Below, in pieces: positions 9,246 through 19,217 of a stretch of DNA of 64,000 nt (its first letter is position 1; each line of letters opens with the position of its first letter). Position numbers and translations under genes: made by a program. The DNA comes from Peribacillus frigoritolerans (GTDB lineage: Bacteria; Bacillota; Bacilli; Bacillales; DSM-1321), in contig NZ_JAUUTW010000007.1 of NCBI RefSeq assembly GCF_030676415.1, positions 1 through 64,000 on the forward strand, in the 5' to 3' direction. The notes under the pieces were generated by a model, which did not search any database, was not told where the DNA came from, and was given only the letters and a program-made list of their open reading frames with translations.

Positions 9246-9278
9246 GAAGGAGAAGATGTTAAGGCCATCTTCTCCTTC
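9246..9278 (-). promoter_or_regulatory. intercistronic hairpin between sbp and cysT
   Basis: A perfect 13-bp stem (GAAGGAGAAGATG/CATCTTCTCCTTC, 7-base loop) 5 bases beyond the sbp stop codon. No T run follows on the minus strand, so it is more likely an RNA-stabilising or partial-termination element than a full terminator. Such hairpins often protect the 3' end of a highly expressed binding-protein message. Confidence 0.65.
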
Positions 9279-9282
9279 ATGC

Positions 9283-10314
9283 TTATTGCGGTTGATAAAT
9301 CTCGTCAAATGTACCACCATCATTAAAATGTGTTTCTTGGGCTTTTTTCCAACCGCCAAACGTATCATCAACAGTCACCATATCGATTTTTGCAAATTGG
9401 TCTTCGTATTCAGCGAGTACCTTCTCATCCCTTGGACGATAGAAGTTTTTTACGGCAATTTCCTGACCGGCATCCGTATATAGGTATTCCAGGTAGGCTT
9501 CAGCCACTTCCTTTGTTCCTTTTTTCTCAACCACTTCATCGACAACAGCTACCGGTGGCTCTGCTAATATACTGATTGAAGGGTTGACGATTTCATATTT
9601 GTCATCACCGAATTCTTCCAGTGTTAAATAGGCTTCATTCTCCCAAGCGATAAGTACGTCACCAATTCCCCTTTCCACAAAAGAGGTGGTTGCACCGCGG
9701 GCACCTGAATCCAGGACTTCAACATTCCGATAAAGTTTTTTCATGAAATCCTTCACTTTTCTTTCGTCATTATCGAAATTCTTATCCGCATAAGCCCAGG
9801 CAGCTAGGTAGTTCCACCTTGCCCCTCCGCTTGTCTTTGGATTTGGCGTAATGACGGATACATCCTTTTTAATAAGATCATCCCAATCTTTAATGCCTTT
9901 AGGGTTATCTTTTTTCACCAAAAACACAATGGTTGATGTGTATGGTGTCGAGTTTTCCGGTAACCGCTTTTGCCAATCCTTCGCTAACAAATTACTAGCT
10001 TCATAAATGGCATCAATATCATAAGCCAATGCCAATGTAACGACATCCGCCTCCAATCCATCAATAACTGCCCTGCCCTGTTTACCAGATCCGCCATGGG
10101 ATTGTTGAATCGTTACATCCTGACCGGATTCTTCTTTCCAGTGTTTCACGAACGCTTCATTGAATTCCTGGTACAATTCCCTTGTTGGATCATATGACAC
10201 ATTCAACAGTTCGACTGACTTTGATGTTCCTTCCCCTTCGGTTTTTTCCGAGTTGCATCCTGCAAGTGCCCCGATGGCTAAAAGCAAACTTGTCAATAAC
10301 ATCAACTTTTTCAT
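9283..10314 (-). CDS. sbp: sulfate ABC transporter substrate-binding lipoprotein
   Basis: A 343-residue lipoprotein. The signal peptide ends in a lipobox (ALAGC, Cys at about residue 20). The prokaryotic sulfate-binding signature [16 protein letters not shown] is complete, and [20 protein letters not shown], the other anion-binding stretch, is also present. The protein would capture sulfate or thiosulfate outside the membrane and deliver it to CysTW. It is the first gene of the operon and its leader contains an attenuator-like element shared with yezD. Sbp and the thiosulfate-binding CysP cannot be told apart here. Confidence 0.9.
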   Translation of the reverse strand: MKKLMLLTSLLLAIGALAGCNSEKTEGEGTSKSVELLNVSYDPTRELYQEFNEAFVKHWKEESGQDVTIQQSHGGSGKQGRAVIDGLEADVVTLALAYDIDAIYEASNLLAKDWQKRLPENSTPYTSTIVFLVKKDNPKGIKDWDDLIKKDVSVITPNPKTSGGARWNYLAAWAYADKNFDNDERKVKDFMKKLYRNVEVLDSGARGATTSFVERGIGDVLIAWENEAYLTLEEFGDDKYEIVNPSISILAEPPVAVVDEVVEKKGTKEVAEAYLEYLYTDAGQEIAVKNFYRPRDEKVLAEYEDQFAKIDMVTVDDTFGGWKKAQETHFNDGGTFDEIYQPQ

Positions 10315-10325
10315 GAACTTCCCCC

Positions 10326-10470
10326 TTTTTTTACAACAAAAAAGGCATCCTATTTCCCTTTCATTTATTCAGGAGATAGTATGCCTTCAGTTCTCTGATC
10401 AGCAATTATTATAATTTTGTATAAGATTACCATAAAGCAAAGTTTACCCAGTTGTCAACTAGGTATTTGT
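10326..10470 (-). promoter_or_regulatory. sbp promoter, operator-like dyad and attenuator-like leader
   Basis: On the minus strand a 21-bp dyad (10445-10465) overlaps a consensus -35 TTGACA (10453-10458); a -10 TATGGT follows 18 bases later (10429-10434). The transcript would then carry the 24-nt block 10382-10405, which folds as stem TGCT/GGCA, internal loop, stem TCAG/CTGA and loop AGAA. A terminator follows: AAGGCAT (10381-10387) pairs with ATGCCTT (10342-10348), an inner stem extends it, and a T run follows. The block and layout match the yezD leader. A repressor of the CymR (Rrf2) type acting at the dyad is a guess. Confidence 0.65.
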
Positions 10471-10520
10471 CCTTTTATTTTAATTCATTCACGTTTTGCA
10501 GGTTGAAGAATTCCCAAACG

Positions 10521-10558
10521 AAAAGGCTCGATCCAACGGGGAGATCGAGCCCTTTTTA
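10521..10558 (-). terminator. terminator after the nadD-like gene
   Basis: Stem GGCTCGATC/GATCGAGCC with T-rich flanks on both strands, about 15 bases beyond the stop codon at 10573. Confidence 0.85.
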
Positions 10559-10572
10559 TACCTTGCCAACAC

Positions 10573-11226
10573 TTATGAATTTAATGCTTTTTGATACAAC
10601 TTATTGTCAACGATATACTGATAACACTGATCAGGCAGTAAATATCTTGGTTCCCCACCCATCGCGAATTCATCCCTTATATATGTAGAACTGATTTCCA
10701 TGGATAGGCCTTTATCAATAAGGTGAAATGTATTGCCATCATCATAATTCCTTAGCAATGGACTTTTGGATATGATTTTCAGCATATCGATCCCATCCCG
10801 TGCCATGACAATGAATTTATGATTCGCAATCAATTTTTCCCTGAATTTCCATCGTAGGTGTACCGGTAACTCCTGATTATCAATATCTTCAAGTAAATCA
10901 GCACCCATTATGAAATAAACTTCATCCTTTGGAAATCGTGATTTAAAATATTCCATCGTATACCAAGTATATTGTTTACTCGTTCCGGCACGTTCATTAA
11001 TTTCATAATCACTAACTTCGAATAAAGGGTTCCCCCCTATTGCCAGCTTGAGCATTTCCCAACGGTGTTCATTGCTCGTTTTCATCTGTTTATCGATACG
11101 GCCATTTGCGCAAGGTAAAAAAAACACCTTGTCTAGCTTAGCACGATGCGCAATGGTGGATGCTGTCCATAAATGGACATTCGTGACCGGATCGAAGGAA
11201 GATCCATAAACTCCAATTTTGCCCAT
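10573..11226 (-). CDS. nicotinate-nucleotide adenylyltransferase-like protein (NadD paralogue)
   Basis: A 217-residue nucleotidyltransferase with the family's two ATP motifs: YGSSFDPVTNVH near the N-terminus (GxFDPxHxxH type, with the first His replaced by Asn) and SSTYIRDE near residue 178 (ISSTxIR). It is longer than the usual NadD (about 190). The RBS AGGAGG lies 8 bases before the ATG. It follows the decayed kynB in the kynurenine operon, which suggests a job tied to pyridine nucleotide or quinolinate metabolism. A housekeeping nadD presumably sits elsewhere next to yqeK. Confidence 0.7.
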   Translation of the reverse strand: MGKIGVYGSSFDPVTNVHLWTASTIAHRAKLDKVFFLPCANGRIDKQMKTSNEHRWEMLKLAIGGNPLFEVSDYEINERAGTSKQYTWYTMEYFKSRFPKDEVYFIMGADLLEDIDNQELPVHLRWKFREKLIANHKFIVMARDGIDMLKIISKSPLLRNYDDGNTFHLIDKGLSMEISSTYIRDEFAMGGEPRYLLPDQCYQYIVDNKLYQKALNS

Positions 11227-11242
11227 CCTTATTTCCTCCTCA

Positions 11243-11755
11243 TCAGCCTTTCTTTTTCACCACGGCCCTGACCGGACTCCCTCCCCAGCTTCTAATGCAA
11301 GAGGCAATCAGCTAAATTGCACAGCCCAGGATCCAATCCATCAAGGACCAGCCTTTCGAGGATAAAGCCTGACAGTTTATTGTGGGCAGCAATTCTTTGC
11401 TGTCGAGATAGTCAACGGAAGGTAAATCGAGCCCAACCATTCCTTCATTTGCAAGGAAGGAAGCTAAATCTGGTTCAACCGGTGGAATCCATTCAACGGC
11501 TGAGGTCCTTCCAGTGACCTGTTGCCAGCTACAACGGCCGGACCCTTGTCAATTCAATGCCTTCAAAAGCTTTAATGTCAATGCTTTCAGCTGCATCCAC
11601 CTTTACTGCACTAACAGTGCCAATATTTAAATCAAAACCAAGTTCGATGATTTTTTTCCATTTCCATCAAAATGATAGGGAGCATCGATATGAGTTCCTT
11701 AATGGGTATTCATCCGGATTTCCCCTGCCTTGACAGATGGCCCTCCAGTCAAAGC
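11243..11755 (-). pseudogene. kynB: decayed kynB (arylformamidase / cyclase family)
   Basis: Pieces of a kynurenine formamidase can be read in shifting frames between kynA and the nadD-like gene. They are AGEIRMNTH, an in-frame TAA, then GTHIDAPYHFDGNGKK with the metal-binding HxGTHxDxP-type motif; after a one-base loss in a 7-A run, GFDLNIGTVSAVKVDAAES; then EPDLASFLANEGMVGLDLPS, a further shift, and finally SPVRAVVKKKG ending at TGA 11243-11245. About 30 N-terminal residues are missing. Several independent lesions make sequencing error unlikely. The order kynA-kynB fits the usual operon. Confidence 0.8.
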
Positions 11756-12601
11756 TTACAGTTTGGTCCTTAATGTCCAAAGCTCAGGAAAAAACGGCTG
11801 TTCGACCACTTTCTTCAGATAACTTACACCGGACGATCCGCCAGTTCCCTTTTTATTACCGATGATCCGTTCTACGGTGCTCATATGATTGAATCTCCAG
11901 AATTGTTGTTGACTCCCAATATCAACGAGTTTTTCGGCCAACTCATACAAATCCCAGTAGTTATGCACATCACGGTACACTGTCAGCCACGCGTTTTCAA
12001 CACTTGCATTTTCCTGATAAATGACAGACCAATCCCTTTTGAGGACCGATTGATCAATGGGAAGCCCTCTTGCAGCCAAAGCCCCTATAGCCGCATCATA
12101 AATACTAGGTTTATTCAAGGCTGCCATCATCGACTCATAAAGCTCGGGCTGATGACGGAATACGGCCAATATTTGCGAATTCTTTTGACCCATTGCAAAT
12201 TCTATCAACCTGTTCTGAAATGATTGAAACCCTGAAGAGTTTCCTAGTTTCTCCCGGAATTCCATATAATCGGATGGCGTTAAAGTCGAAAGCACATTCC
12301 AGGATTGAACAAGTTGCTGTTGGATCCTGGCCACTCTGGATAGCATCTTAAAGGAAGGCTCCAATCGTCCTGCCTCAATATGGTCCGTTGCCGCAGTCAA
12401 TTCATGGAGGATCAATTTCATCCATAATTCACTTGTTTGGTGAATGATGATGAACAGCATTTCATCGTGATGGCCGGAAAGCCGATACTGACTTGATAAT
12501 ATTTGATTTAAATGCAGGTAGTCCCCATAGGACATATCTTTTTCAAAATCAGTTACCATACTTTCTTCCAAACGATGTTCATCTCTTGGTCCCTTATCCA
12601 T
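11756..12601 (-). CDS. kynA: tryptophan 2,3-dioxygenase
   Basis: A 281-residue heme enzyme that oxidises L-tryptophan to N-formylkynurenine. The start is the ATG at 12601 with AAAGGGAAAGAGGG upstream; the frame is open to 12676 but would run into the permease gene. The family stretches [36 protein letters not shown] (heme and substrate pocket) and [20 protein letters not shown] are all intact, and the length is standard. It lies 17 bases after the permease gene and directly before the kynB remnant. Confidence 0.93.
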   Translation of the reverse strand: MDKGPRDEHRLEESMVTDFEKDMSYGDYLHLNQILSSQYRLSGHHDEMLFIIIHQTSELWMKLILHELTAATDHIEAGRLEPSFKMLSRVARIQQQLVQSWNVLSTLTPSDYMEFREKLGNSSGFQSFQNRLIEFAMGQKNSQILAVFRHQPELYESMMAALNKPSIYDAAIGALAARGLPIDQSVLKRDWSVIYQENASVENAWLTVYRDVHNYWDLYELAEKLVDIGSQQQFWRFNHMSTVERIIGNKKGTGGSSGVSYLKKVVEQPFFPELWTLRTKL

Positions 12602-12618
12602 ACTATCCCTCTTTCCCT

Positions 12619-13968
12619 TTACTTTCTTTTGATTTTCGACATCAATAAATAAACGATGCAAAGAAAGATCAGCCAAGGAACACCGAACTGGAGCACGATT
12701 TTAAACGGGCCAGTGAACCAGGTGGATACCGTCAAAGCAAACAAAAGAAATGCACCCAGAATCGTTAGATATGGAAATCCATACATTTTAACCGGTAATT
12801 TGCGGCCCCCTGATTTCTCCCACCTCTTCCTGAAATATAAATGGGAAATGAACACCATGAACCAGGTTAAAATGGCTCCGAACATCGATATCCCCATCAT
12901 GAATGCATATGAAGTATCCGGAAGCAGGACCTTTACTCCTGCAGCAAGAAATATTCCCAAAGTGGATATGAGAAGGGCCCTTACCGGGACTCCTTTCCTG
13001 CTCACTTTTTGAAATAGGGCTGGAGCCTGCCGTTGCTCGGATAATGAAAATATCATTCTTGTGGAGGCATATAATTGACTATTCATTGCAGATAAAGCTG
13101 CGGTTAAAATAATGAAATTCATTATCCCTGATGCTCCAGGAATATTCAGGATTTCCATTACCCTAACAAAGGGGCTTTTATCAATACCAGCCGATTGCCA
13201 GGGAACAATCATTAACATGATCCCGATTGTCAGTACATAAAAAGTGGCAAGCCTGAATACAGTTGCCTTCAAAGCTTTAGGGACGGCAATATCCGGGTCC
13301 TTTGCTTCTCCCGCCGTCACCGCAATCAACTCAGTTCCTAAAAAACTGAAGAGCGAAATGAATATGGCGACCCAAAGCCCCCAAAACCCGAAAGGCATAA
13401 AACCTCCATCATTGGCATAATTCTCTACACCGATCCCGCTTGAAGGTTCGGCGCCAATCACCACGTAGGCACCCAGTAGAATGAATATGACAATGGCGCT
13501 TATTTTGATCATTGAAAATACATACTCAAAATTCCCGAATGTATTGACACTCGTCGCATTTACATAGATTAGCAGTGCAGCAAAAAGGAAGATCCAAACG
13601 CTTCCAGGTACAGCAGGGAACCAATATTTCATATAAACAGCGATGGCACTCACTTCGACACCAATGGCAAGGACATTCGCTATCCAATATGAATATCTCA
13701 CAACAAAACCCGCAAATGGACTTATATATTTTTCAGCAATGGTTCCAAAGGATCCCGATGTTGGATAGGCTACAGTCATTTCCGCCAAACAGCCCATCAG
13801 TAGAAGGACAATGAATGCACCTATTGCATAGCTGATAAGTACACTTGGACCTGCCGTTGAAATCGCAAGGCCGCTGCCCAAAAATAATCCGGTGCCAATT
13901 GCACATCCCATGGCTATCATAGTGATTTGATTCGATGATAATTCACGATGCAGCTTATTTTTCTCCAT
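12619..13968 (-). CDS. amino acid permease (APC superfamily, AAT family)
   Basis: A 449-residue permease with about 12 membrane segments. The first helix has the AAT-family pattern [17 protein letters not shown] and the next loop carries [13 protein letters not shown]. It lies between kynU and kynA in a tight minus-strand operon (gaps of 14 and 17 bases), so tryptophan, kynurenine or another aromatic amino acid is the likely cargo. That is inference from context; AAT-family sequence does not give the substrate. Confidence 0.8.
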   Translation of the reverse strand: MEKNKLHRELSSNQITMIAMGCAIGTGLFLGSGLAISTAGPSVLISYAIGAFIVLLLMGCLAEMTVAYPTSGSFGTIAEKYISPFAGFVVRYSYWIANVLAIGVEVSAIAVYMKYWFPAVPGSVWIFLFAALLIYVNATSVNTFGNFEYVFSMIKISAIVIFILLGAYVVIGAEPSSGIGVENYANDGGFMPFGFWGLWVAIFISLFSFLGTELIAVTAGEAKDPDIAVPKALKATVFRLATFYVLTIGIMLMIVPWQSAGIDKSPFVRVMEILNIPGASGIMNFIILTAALSAMNSQLYASTRMIFSLSEQRQAPALFQKVSRKGVPVRALLISTLGIFLAAGVKVLLPDTSYAFMMGISMFGAILTWFMVFISHLYFRKRWEKSGGRKLPVKMYGFPYLTILGAFLLFALTVSTWFTGPFKIVLQFGVPWLIFLCIVYLLMSKIKRK

Positions 13969-13982
13969 ATGTTGCTCCCATT

Positions 13983-15269
13983 CTAGGCAATGATTCCCCT
14001 TTTATTTTCATAGTTTTCATATAATCTGCCGTCCATGATCTTCTTAAGTACCTGTACAGTTTCATAGACTTCCTGAAAAGAGGTATAAAGAGCAACAGGT
14101 GCTAAACGAATCATATTCGGTTCACGGTAATCGGGTATGATGGCCTCTTGTTTCAATGCTTTACATATTCTCGCAGCTTCTGGATGTTCAAGGATGATAT
14201 GACCGCCCCTTTTTGATTCATGCCTTGGGCTCCCAATTTCAAATCCATATCCCGTTAATTCCGATGCGATTAAATCCATTAGATATTGAGTCAGCCTCAA
14301 GGATTTCTTCCGCACTTGTTCTATCCCCACTTCCGCAAACATTTCAAGCGAGCCTAAAAGGGGGGCCATGCTTAAAATATGGGGAGTTCCAATCTGGAAG
14401 GCACCTGCCGAATTTGCCTGGGTAAAGGAATGTTCCATATCGAACTGCTTATCTTTCCTTGAGCCAAACCACCCAGCCAACCCGGGCTTCCTTGCAAAAT
14501 GCTTACGGTTCACATATAACCCCGCTACACAACCTGGTCCGCCATTCAAATGCTTATAATTACACCAAAACGCGAAATCCACTTCCCAGTTGTCAAAACA
14601 ATGCGGAACGGCACCCACGGAATGACAGGCATCGAATCCTATCATGATTCCACGCGCATGCGCTTCCTTTGTTAACCTCTCCATATCAAGGATCTGACCG
14701 CTTCGATATAAAACCGTCGGAAGTACAATCAAAGCTATTTCCTCGTTCATCTCTGCAATGATGTCATTTTCTTCAAGGAATTTACCATCTCGGCTTTTCA
14801 CCTGAACCAAGTGTGCCAAAGGATCAAGCCCATGCAATTGGAGCTGGCTTTGAAGTGCATAGATATCACTTGGGAAGGTTAGATCATCCGCCAAAATCTT
14901 ATTCCTGCCAGCTCTCGGTTCAAAAAATGTGGCCGCAAGCTGATGCAGATTAGCTGTAGTGGACCCTCCCATTATCACTTCATCCCCGGCAGCCCCTACC
15001 AATCGGCCACTCAATTCACCCAATTTCTCAGAAAAGTAAAACCAGGGTTCGGAACCCTCCGTCCAGCCGTCGATTCCATACTTTTTCCAATCTTCCAATG
15101 ACTTCATTAAACTTTTCTCAGCCCGCTTCGATAAAAGTCCCAATGAGTTGCCATCCATATAAATCATCCCGGGGTTCAAATAGAACTCCTCTCTGTAAGA
15201 AACTAATGGATCTTCCTGATCCAAAGTTTTCGCATACTCTTTCGTTGACATGAAATTATTGATATCCAT
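13983..15269 (-). CDS. kynU: kynureninase
   Basis: A 428-residue PLP enzyme that cleaves kynurenine to anthranilate and alanine. The ATG at 15269 is preceded by GCGGGGAG; the longer frame to 15329 would overlap the esterase and lacks a site. The aspartate aminotransferase fold class V stretch is clear: [19 protein letters not shown] and the PLP-lysine motif [12 protein letters not shown] (about residue 225), with YMDGNSLG at the N-terminus. Length is exactly typical. It pairs with kynA in the same operon. Confidence 0.93.
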   Translation of the reverse strand: MDINNFMSTKEYAKTLDQEDPLVSYREEFYLNPGMIYMDGNSLGLLSKRAEKSLMKSLEDWKKYGIDGWTEGSEPWFYFSEKLGELSGRLVGAAGDEVIMGGSTTANLHQLAATFFEPRAGRNKILADDLTFPSDIYALQSQLQLHGLDPLAHLVQVKSRDGKFLEENDIIAEMNEEIALIVLPTVLYRSGQILDMERLTKEAHARGIMIGFDACHSVGAVPHCFDNWEVDFAFWCNYKHLNGGPGCVAGLYVNRKHFARKPGLAGWFGSRKDKQFDMEHSFTQANSAGAFQIGTPHILSMAPLLGSLEMFAEVGIEQVRKKSLRLTQYLMDLIASELTGYGFEIGSPRHESKRGGHIILEHPEAARICKALKQEAIIPDYREPNMIRLAPVALYTSFQEVYETVQVLKKIMDGRLYENYENKRGIIA

Positions 15270-15301
15270 GTTCTCCCCGCTTTCTTCCAATCCACTATTT
15301 T

Positions 15302-16816
15302 TCACTGGTAAATCCCTACCCCTTCCCATGCCAACCTTATCATCCTGTTAGGATCTTTTTCAATATAATCCTTTTTATCAAAAGTCATTGTGTAGTGGTT
15401 GGTTTCATCATATTTCGGCCAAATTTCACCTTCCGGGGGGTTTGGGTTTCCGTGTTTCGCAAAGTTGACCCAATGGCCCTGGATTCTACGGGAAACCTTT
15501 AGGGCAGCTGGCCTGGAACCAAACGAAGTAATCCGTTTTCCAAATACCGAGTCGAAAGTCTGGAAGGCAAAAGGAATTTCCATACCATGCGTTGCCCCTA
15601 ATTTACTTATGCGCATTGCCGCCGTTTTATAATCAAAACGGTACATCCATGTTTTTTCAAAGCGGCTGTATGCCTCCGCATACCAAACCGAGGGAATATG
15701 GAAAGTCGCATCACGGCCAATGCCAAGCACAGCTTTCTTTTCTGGGTAGTTTATATAGGCATTCGTAATTCGCTCTTTCGCCTCCGGATCAGTATTTTCG
15801 AACATTTTATGAATCATCGCCGCATTAGTTGGGATTAACGGGGGATCCATCTGGTCGAATAATGTCGCTTCATCCCTATTTGTTCCTATAAGCAAGGGTA
15901 TTCCCTTTGCTTTACCGGATCGAATCGAATCTAGTGGATAATCGGGCAGGAAGTCACCATCTACGACAGGTCCAAATGATAGTGAGCCCGGCATGGCTTG
16001 TGAGTTTTCCCGTAAGATTTGGTAGGAGGCCGCGACAATCTCTTGAACTGGAAGTGTTTTTAACCGGTTGATTTCATTCTTTCCAATGCCCACTATCTCA
16101 AGGAACCTTTCACTGAATTGGCGCGCAAATCCTTTTCCGTAAACAGATGTCGGAGCAGGACTTTCTGCAATGGCCTGTTTAAAAAGACCTCTTGCTGAAG
16201 GAACTGTAAGTAAAGTCGTCACCGCATTACCTCCAGCTGATTCACCAAATATCGTAACATTTTCAGGGTCGCCGCCAAACGCTTCTATATTCTCTTTAAC
16301 CCATTTTAGAGACGCAACTTGATCACGTAAACCTAAATTGGTTTCAAATATTTCCCCATCACCTGCCAACTCGGTAAAATCCAGATATCCCAGGGCCCCC
16401 AATCGATAGTTGATGCTTACTACGACTACATCTCCATTCTTAGCCAGTAAGTGTCCATTGTACATATCAAGGGATCCTGCTCCCGTTATATATGCTCCTC
16501 CAGGAATCCACACCATGACCGGGCGTTTTTTATCATCAGCTCTAGGTGACCAAACATTCAAGAACAAGCAATCCTCATCCATTTTTTCATTTCCGGCCAT
16601 TCCTGTTCTTACCGCCCTATCCATCGGCTGCGGGGGAATGGGACCAAAATCCACTGCATCCATGACCCCGCTCCACTTATCAACCGGCTCCGGTGAGCGG
16701 AAACGCAGAGCCTCAACCGGCGCTTTCGCATACCTGACTCCACGCCAAACACATATATCGTTTTCCATAGTACCTTGAAGATGTCCATTTACCGTCGTAA
16801 CTATTGATCCAATCAT
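15302..16816 (-). CDS. type-B carboxylesterase; candidate N-formylkynurenine formamidase
   Basis: A 504-residue alpha/beta hydrolase of the carboxylesterase type-B (pNB esterase) family. The oxyanion region [14 protein letters not shown], the nucleophile elbow [12 protein letters not shown] (Ser at about 190) and the catalytic His region [12 protein letters not shown] are intact. It is the first gene of the kynurenine operon, 32 bases ahead of kynU. Since kynB is broken, this hydrolase could supply the missing formamidase step, as alpha/beta hydrolases do in yeast and animals. That role is inference; a plain esterase is possible. Confidence 0.8.
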   Translation of the reverse strand: MIGSIVTTVNGHLQGTMENDICVWRGVRYAKAPVEALRFRSPEPVDKWSGVMDAVDFGPIPPQPMDRAVRTGMAGNEKMDEDCLFLNVWSPRADDKKRPVMVWIPGGAYITGAGSLDMYNGHLLAKNGDVVVVSINYRLGALGYLDFTELAGDGEIFETNLGLRDQVASLKWVKENIEAFGGDPENVTIFGESAGGNAVTTLLTVPSARGLFKQAIAESPAPTSVYGKGFARQFSERFLEIVGIGKNEINRLKTLPVQEIVAASYQILRENSQAMPGSLSFGPVVDGDFLPDYPLDSIRSGKAKGIPLLIGTNRDEATLFDQMDPPLIPTNAAMIHKMFENTDPEAKERITNAYINYPEKKAVLGIGRDATFHIPSVWYAEAYSRFEKTWMYRFDYKTAAMRISKLGATHGMEIPFAFQTFDSVFGKRITSFGSRPAALKVSRRIQGHWVNFAKHGNPNPPEGEIWPKYDETNHYTMTFDKKDYIEKDPNRMIRLAWEGVGIYQ

Positions 16817-17009
16817 TCCCTTTCACCTCTTCATACAGTAGTAGATACTTAAGTTCTTCTTTTTCCATTCCCTTATATCCTTCATCTTTATCGAAAAAAG
16901 AACTATAGAGTCAGTTGATCCAAAATAGTAATACCGCTATCATATATAAAGCTCTGGTTATCCTCATGAGTTTGAATTGTTATTTTAAATAATGGTTTTC
17001 AAATGACCA

Positions 17010-17050
17010 GTTCAACAAAAAAAGACCCAATCAGGTCTTTTTTGTTGAAC
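17010..17050 (-). terminator. terminator after the MerR gene
   Basis: Long stem GTTCAACAAAAAAAGACC/GGTCTTTTTTGTTGAAC with a 6-base loop, about 12 bases past the stop codon at 17063. Confidence 0.85.
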
Positions 17051-17062
17051 TCGGCAAAAAGC

Positions 17063-17476
17063 TTAGGCGAGCATGGCAATGATGCTCAATAAAGAGCTGC
17101 CCCGAACGGAAAGCTGTTGTGCAGCATATGTTAGTTGCTGTTCATCGAGCTGTTCCAGTAAAGGCTTTAATTCAAGCAATTCATTCTCCAGCCCTTTAAG
17201 GTCTTTTGATATCTTGTCCACCATCAAGAGCACTTGCTCAGAATCAACAGTGGTTTCAGAGAATACTTGTAACCGTTCCTTGATTTCAGTCAACGGCATA
17301 TTCTGTTCTTTATACCGATTAATCATTTGAAGACGATTTAAAGCATCTTCTGTGTAATATCGATATCTAGACCCAGTTTTTTCATAGTTCAGCATTCCTA
17401 ATTGTGTGTAATAGTCAATGGTTCTTCTTGAAACATTAGCAAGTTCAGCAAGCTGGCCAATCCGATAAACATTCAC
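17063..17476 (-). CDS. MerR-family transcriptional regulator
   Basis: A regulator of about 137 residues. The frame opens at a TTG at 17500, but the GTG at 17476 has AGAAGGTGA at good spacing and starts directly before the winged-helix motif VYRIGQLAELANVSRRTIDYYTQLGML; RYRYYTEDALNRLQMINRYKE follows. The C-terminal part (about 75-137) is a coiled-coil dimerisation helix rich in Leu and Glu, without Cys, so metal sensing of the MerR type is unlikely. It follows the SulP gene on the same strand by 85 bases. Confidence 0.75.
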   Translation of the reverse strand: MNVYRIGQLAELANVSRRTIDYYTQLGMLNYEKTGSRYRYYTEDALNRLQMINRYKEQNMPLTEIKERLQVFSETTVDSEQVLLMVDKISKDLKGLENELLELKPLLEQLDEQQLTYAAQQLSVRGSSLLSIIAMLA

Positions 17477-17561
17477 CCAGATAGTCACCTTCTTTTTCAA
17501 ATCTACTGTTAACGATACTATAACATAACTATCCTAAAAGGTGACTTCGAGGATGAATCTA

Positions 17562-19217
17562 TTAGACTACTTTATCCGAATTGCCCTTCAACTGCTTCTT
17601 GGCAAAATACAGGGCATCTTCCTTCGATTTAAAAAAGTGCTGTTTTTCTATCTTATGATACAAGCCAGTGCTGAGTAACAATTCCTTTGGTTGCTGCTGG
17701 ATTCCGGAAATGATTAATTGCCCCTTATATTTTCCGATGCGATTAACAATCGCCAATAGTGCAGCCTCTGCTGACGTGTCCATATATGTTACCCGGCGCA
17801 TGCTTATTACCAACACTTTCGTCTTATTATCCAAGTTCGCCAATATCGATGACTCCAGGACGTCTATCGAACCAAAGAAGAGAGGACCTTCCAAGTTATA
17901 CACATTGATCTTTGAATCCGAATTATCAATTGGAACAATTTCAGTAATCTCGTGACTTCTTTCCCTAACCTTTAACGTATGGCTCATTTTTGCAATGAAG
18001 GTGATGAATGCAATCAATAAACCGATTCCCACTCCCATGATTAAATCAGTGAAGACCGTGACGAGGAAGGTGACTAGCAAAACCGCAGAATCCGCCGTCT
18101 TCGTTTTCAATACATGAGCGAATTCCTTTCTTTCACTCATATTCCACGCAACAAACATCAATATGGGCGCCATGCTAGCCAAAGGTATATGCGCTGCATA
18201 TGGAGAAAGTACTAGCAAAACCAGTAAAACGACAATTCCGTGAATGACTCCGGACACCGGGGAGACTGCCCCGCTTTTTATATTGGTAGCTGTCCTGGCA
18301 ATAGCACCTGTTGCAGGTATCCCGCCGAAGAATGGGGTCGCCATGTTCGCGATTCCTTGCCCAACCAATTCCTTATTACTATCATGCTTGGTTCCCCCCA
18401 TATTATCGGCCACGGTAGCGGATAACAATGACTCGACACCGCCTAACAAGGCAATTGTAAAAGCAACGGGAAGGAGTGTGATAATGACTTCCACTGAAAG
18501 CTCCGGCACTTGGAATTCCGGAAAACCTCTCGGAATCGCTCCATACGTGGAACCAATCGTAGCCACCTTATCGGGAAATAAAAAGTAAGCTGCCATTGTG
18601 GATATTAACAGACCCAGAAGCGGTCCTGGCACTCGTGGCAGAAGTCTAGGTGCCAGCAGTATGACGACAAAGGATATAATCGCAACAATCACACTATATA
18701 TATTGATCGTGTCTGCTTTAATCACCAGTTCCTTCATGTTATCCATGAACGCTTCATGTTTTTCCACTTTCATACCAAAGAAGTTGGCAATTTGCCCTGA
18801 AAAGATTATTATCGCAATTCCTGTTGTAAATCCAATGATGACTGGACGGGGAATGAACTTCATCAAATTGCCTAACTTAAGAAGACCCATCAAGACTAAT
18901 ATCATCCCTGCTAAAAACCCGGCAATAAGCAGATTTCCATACCCATATTGCATAACGATTCCAAATAATAAAGGAACAAACGCCCCGGTCGGTCCTCCAA
19001 TTTGATACTTGGAGCCACCCAAAATCGATATGAGGATTCCAGCGATGATGGTCGTATATAGCCCGTAAATCGGTTCGACGCCTGAAGCAATTGCAAAAGC
19101 CAACCCTAAAGGAATCGCTACAATACCTACAACCAATCCTGCCGTTACGTCTTTTTGAAAACCCTTCATGTTATATCCTTGAAATCTAGAATCTTTTATC
19201 ATCTTTTTCAAACTCAC
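17562..19217 (-). CDS. SulP-family inorganic anion transporter with STAS domain
   Basis: A 551-residue transporter. The N-terminal two thirds are membrane segments with the SulP pattern (DVTAGLVVGIVAIPLGLAFA; GGPTGAFVPLL; FIPRPVIIGFTTGIA), and residues about 440-545 form a cytoplasmic STAS domain (NVYNLEGPLFFGSI, VTYMDTSAEAALL with the conserved DTSA). Members move sulfate, bicarbonate or dicarboxylates; the substrate is not set by sequence. The start is GTG at 19217 with AAGGAC upstream. No sulfur-type leader like that of sbp is present. Confidence 0.88.
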   Translation of the reverse strand: MSLKKMIKDSRFQGYNMKGFQKDVTAGLVVGIVAIPLGLAFAIASGVEPIYGLYTTIIAGILISILGGSKYQIGGPTGAFVPLLFGIVMQYGYGNLLIAGFLAGMILVLMGLLKLGNLMKFIPRPVIIGFTTGIAIIIFSGQIANFFGMKVEKHEAFMDNMKELVIKADTINIYSVIVAIISFVVILLAPRLLPRVPGPLLGLLISTMAAYFLFPDKVATIGSTYGAIPRGFPEFQVPELSVEVIITLLPVAFTIALLGGVESLLSATVADNMGGTKHDSNKELVGQGIANMATPFFGGIPATGAIARTATNIKSGAVSPVSGVIHGIVVLLVLLVLSPYAAHIPLASMAPILMFVAWNMSERKEFAHVLKTKTADSAVLLVTFLVTVFTDLIMGVGIGLLIAFITFIAKMSHTLKVRERSHEITEIVPIDNSDSKINVYNLEGPLFFGSIDVLESSILANLDNKTKVLVISMRRVTYMDTSAEAALLAIVNRIGKYKGQLIISGIQQQPKELLLSTGLYHKIEKQHFFKSKEDALYFAKKQLKGNSDKVV

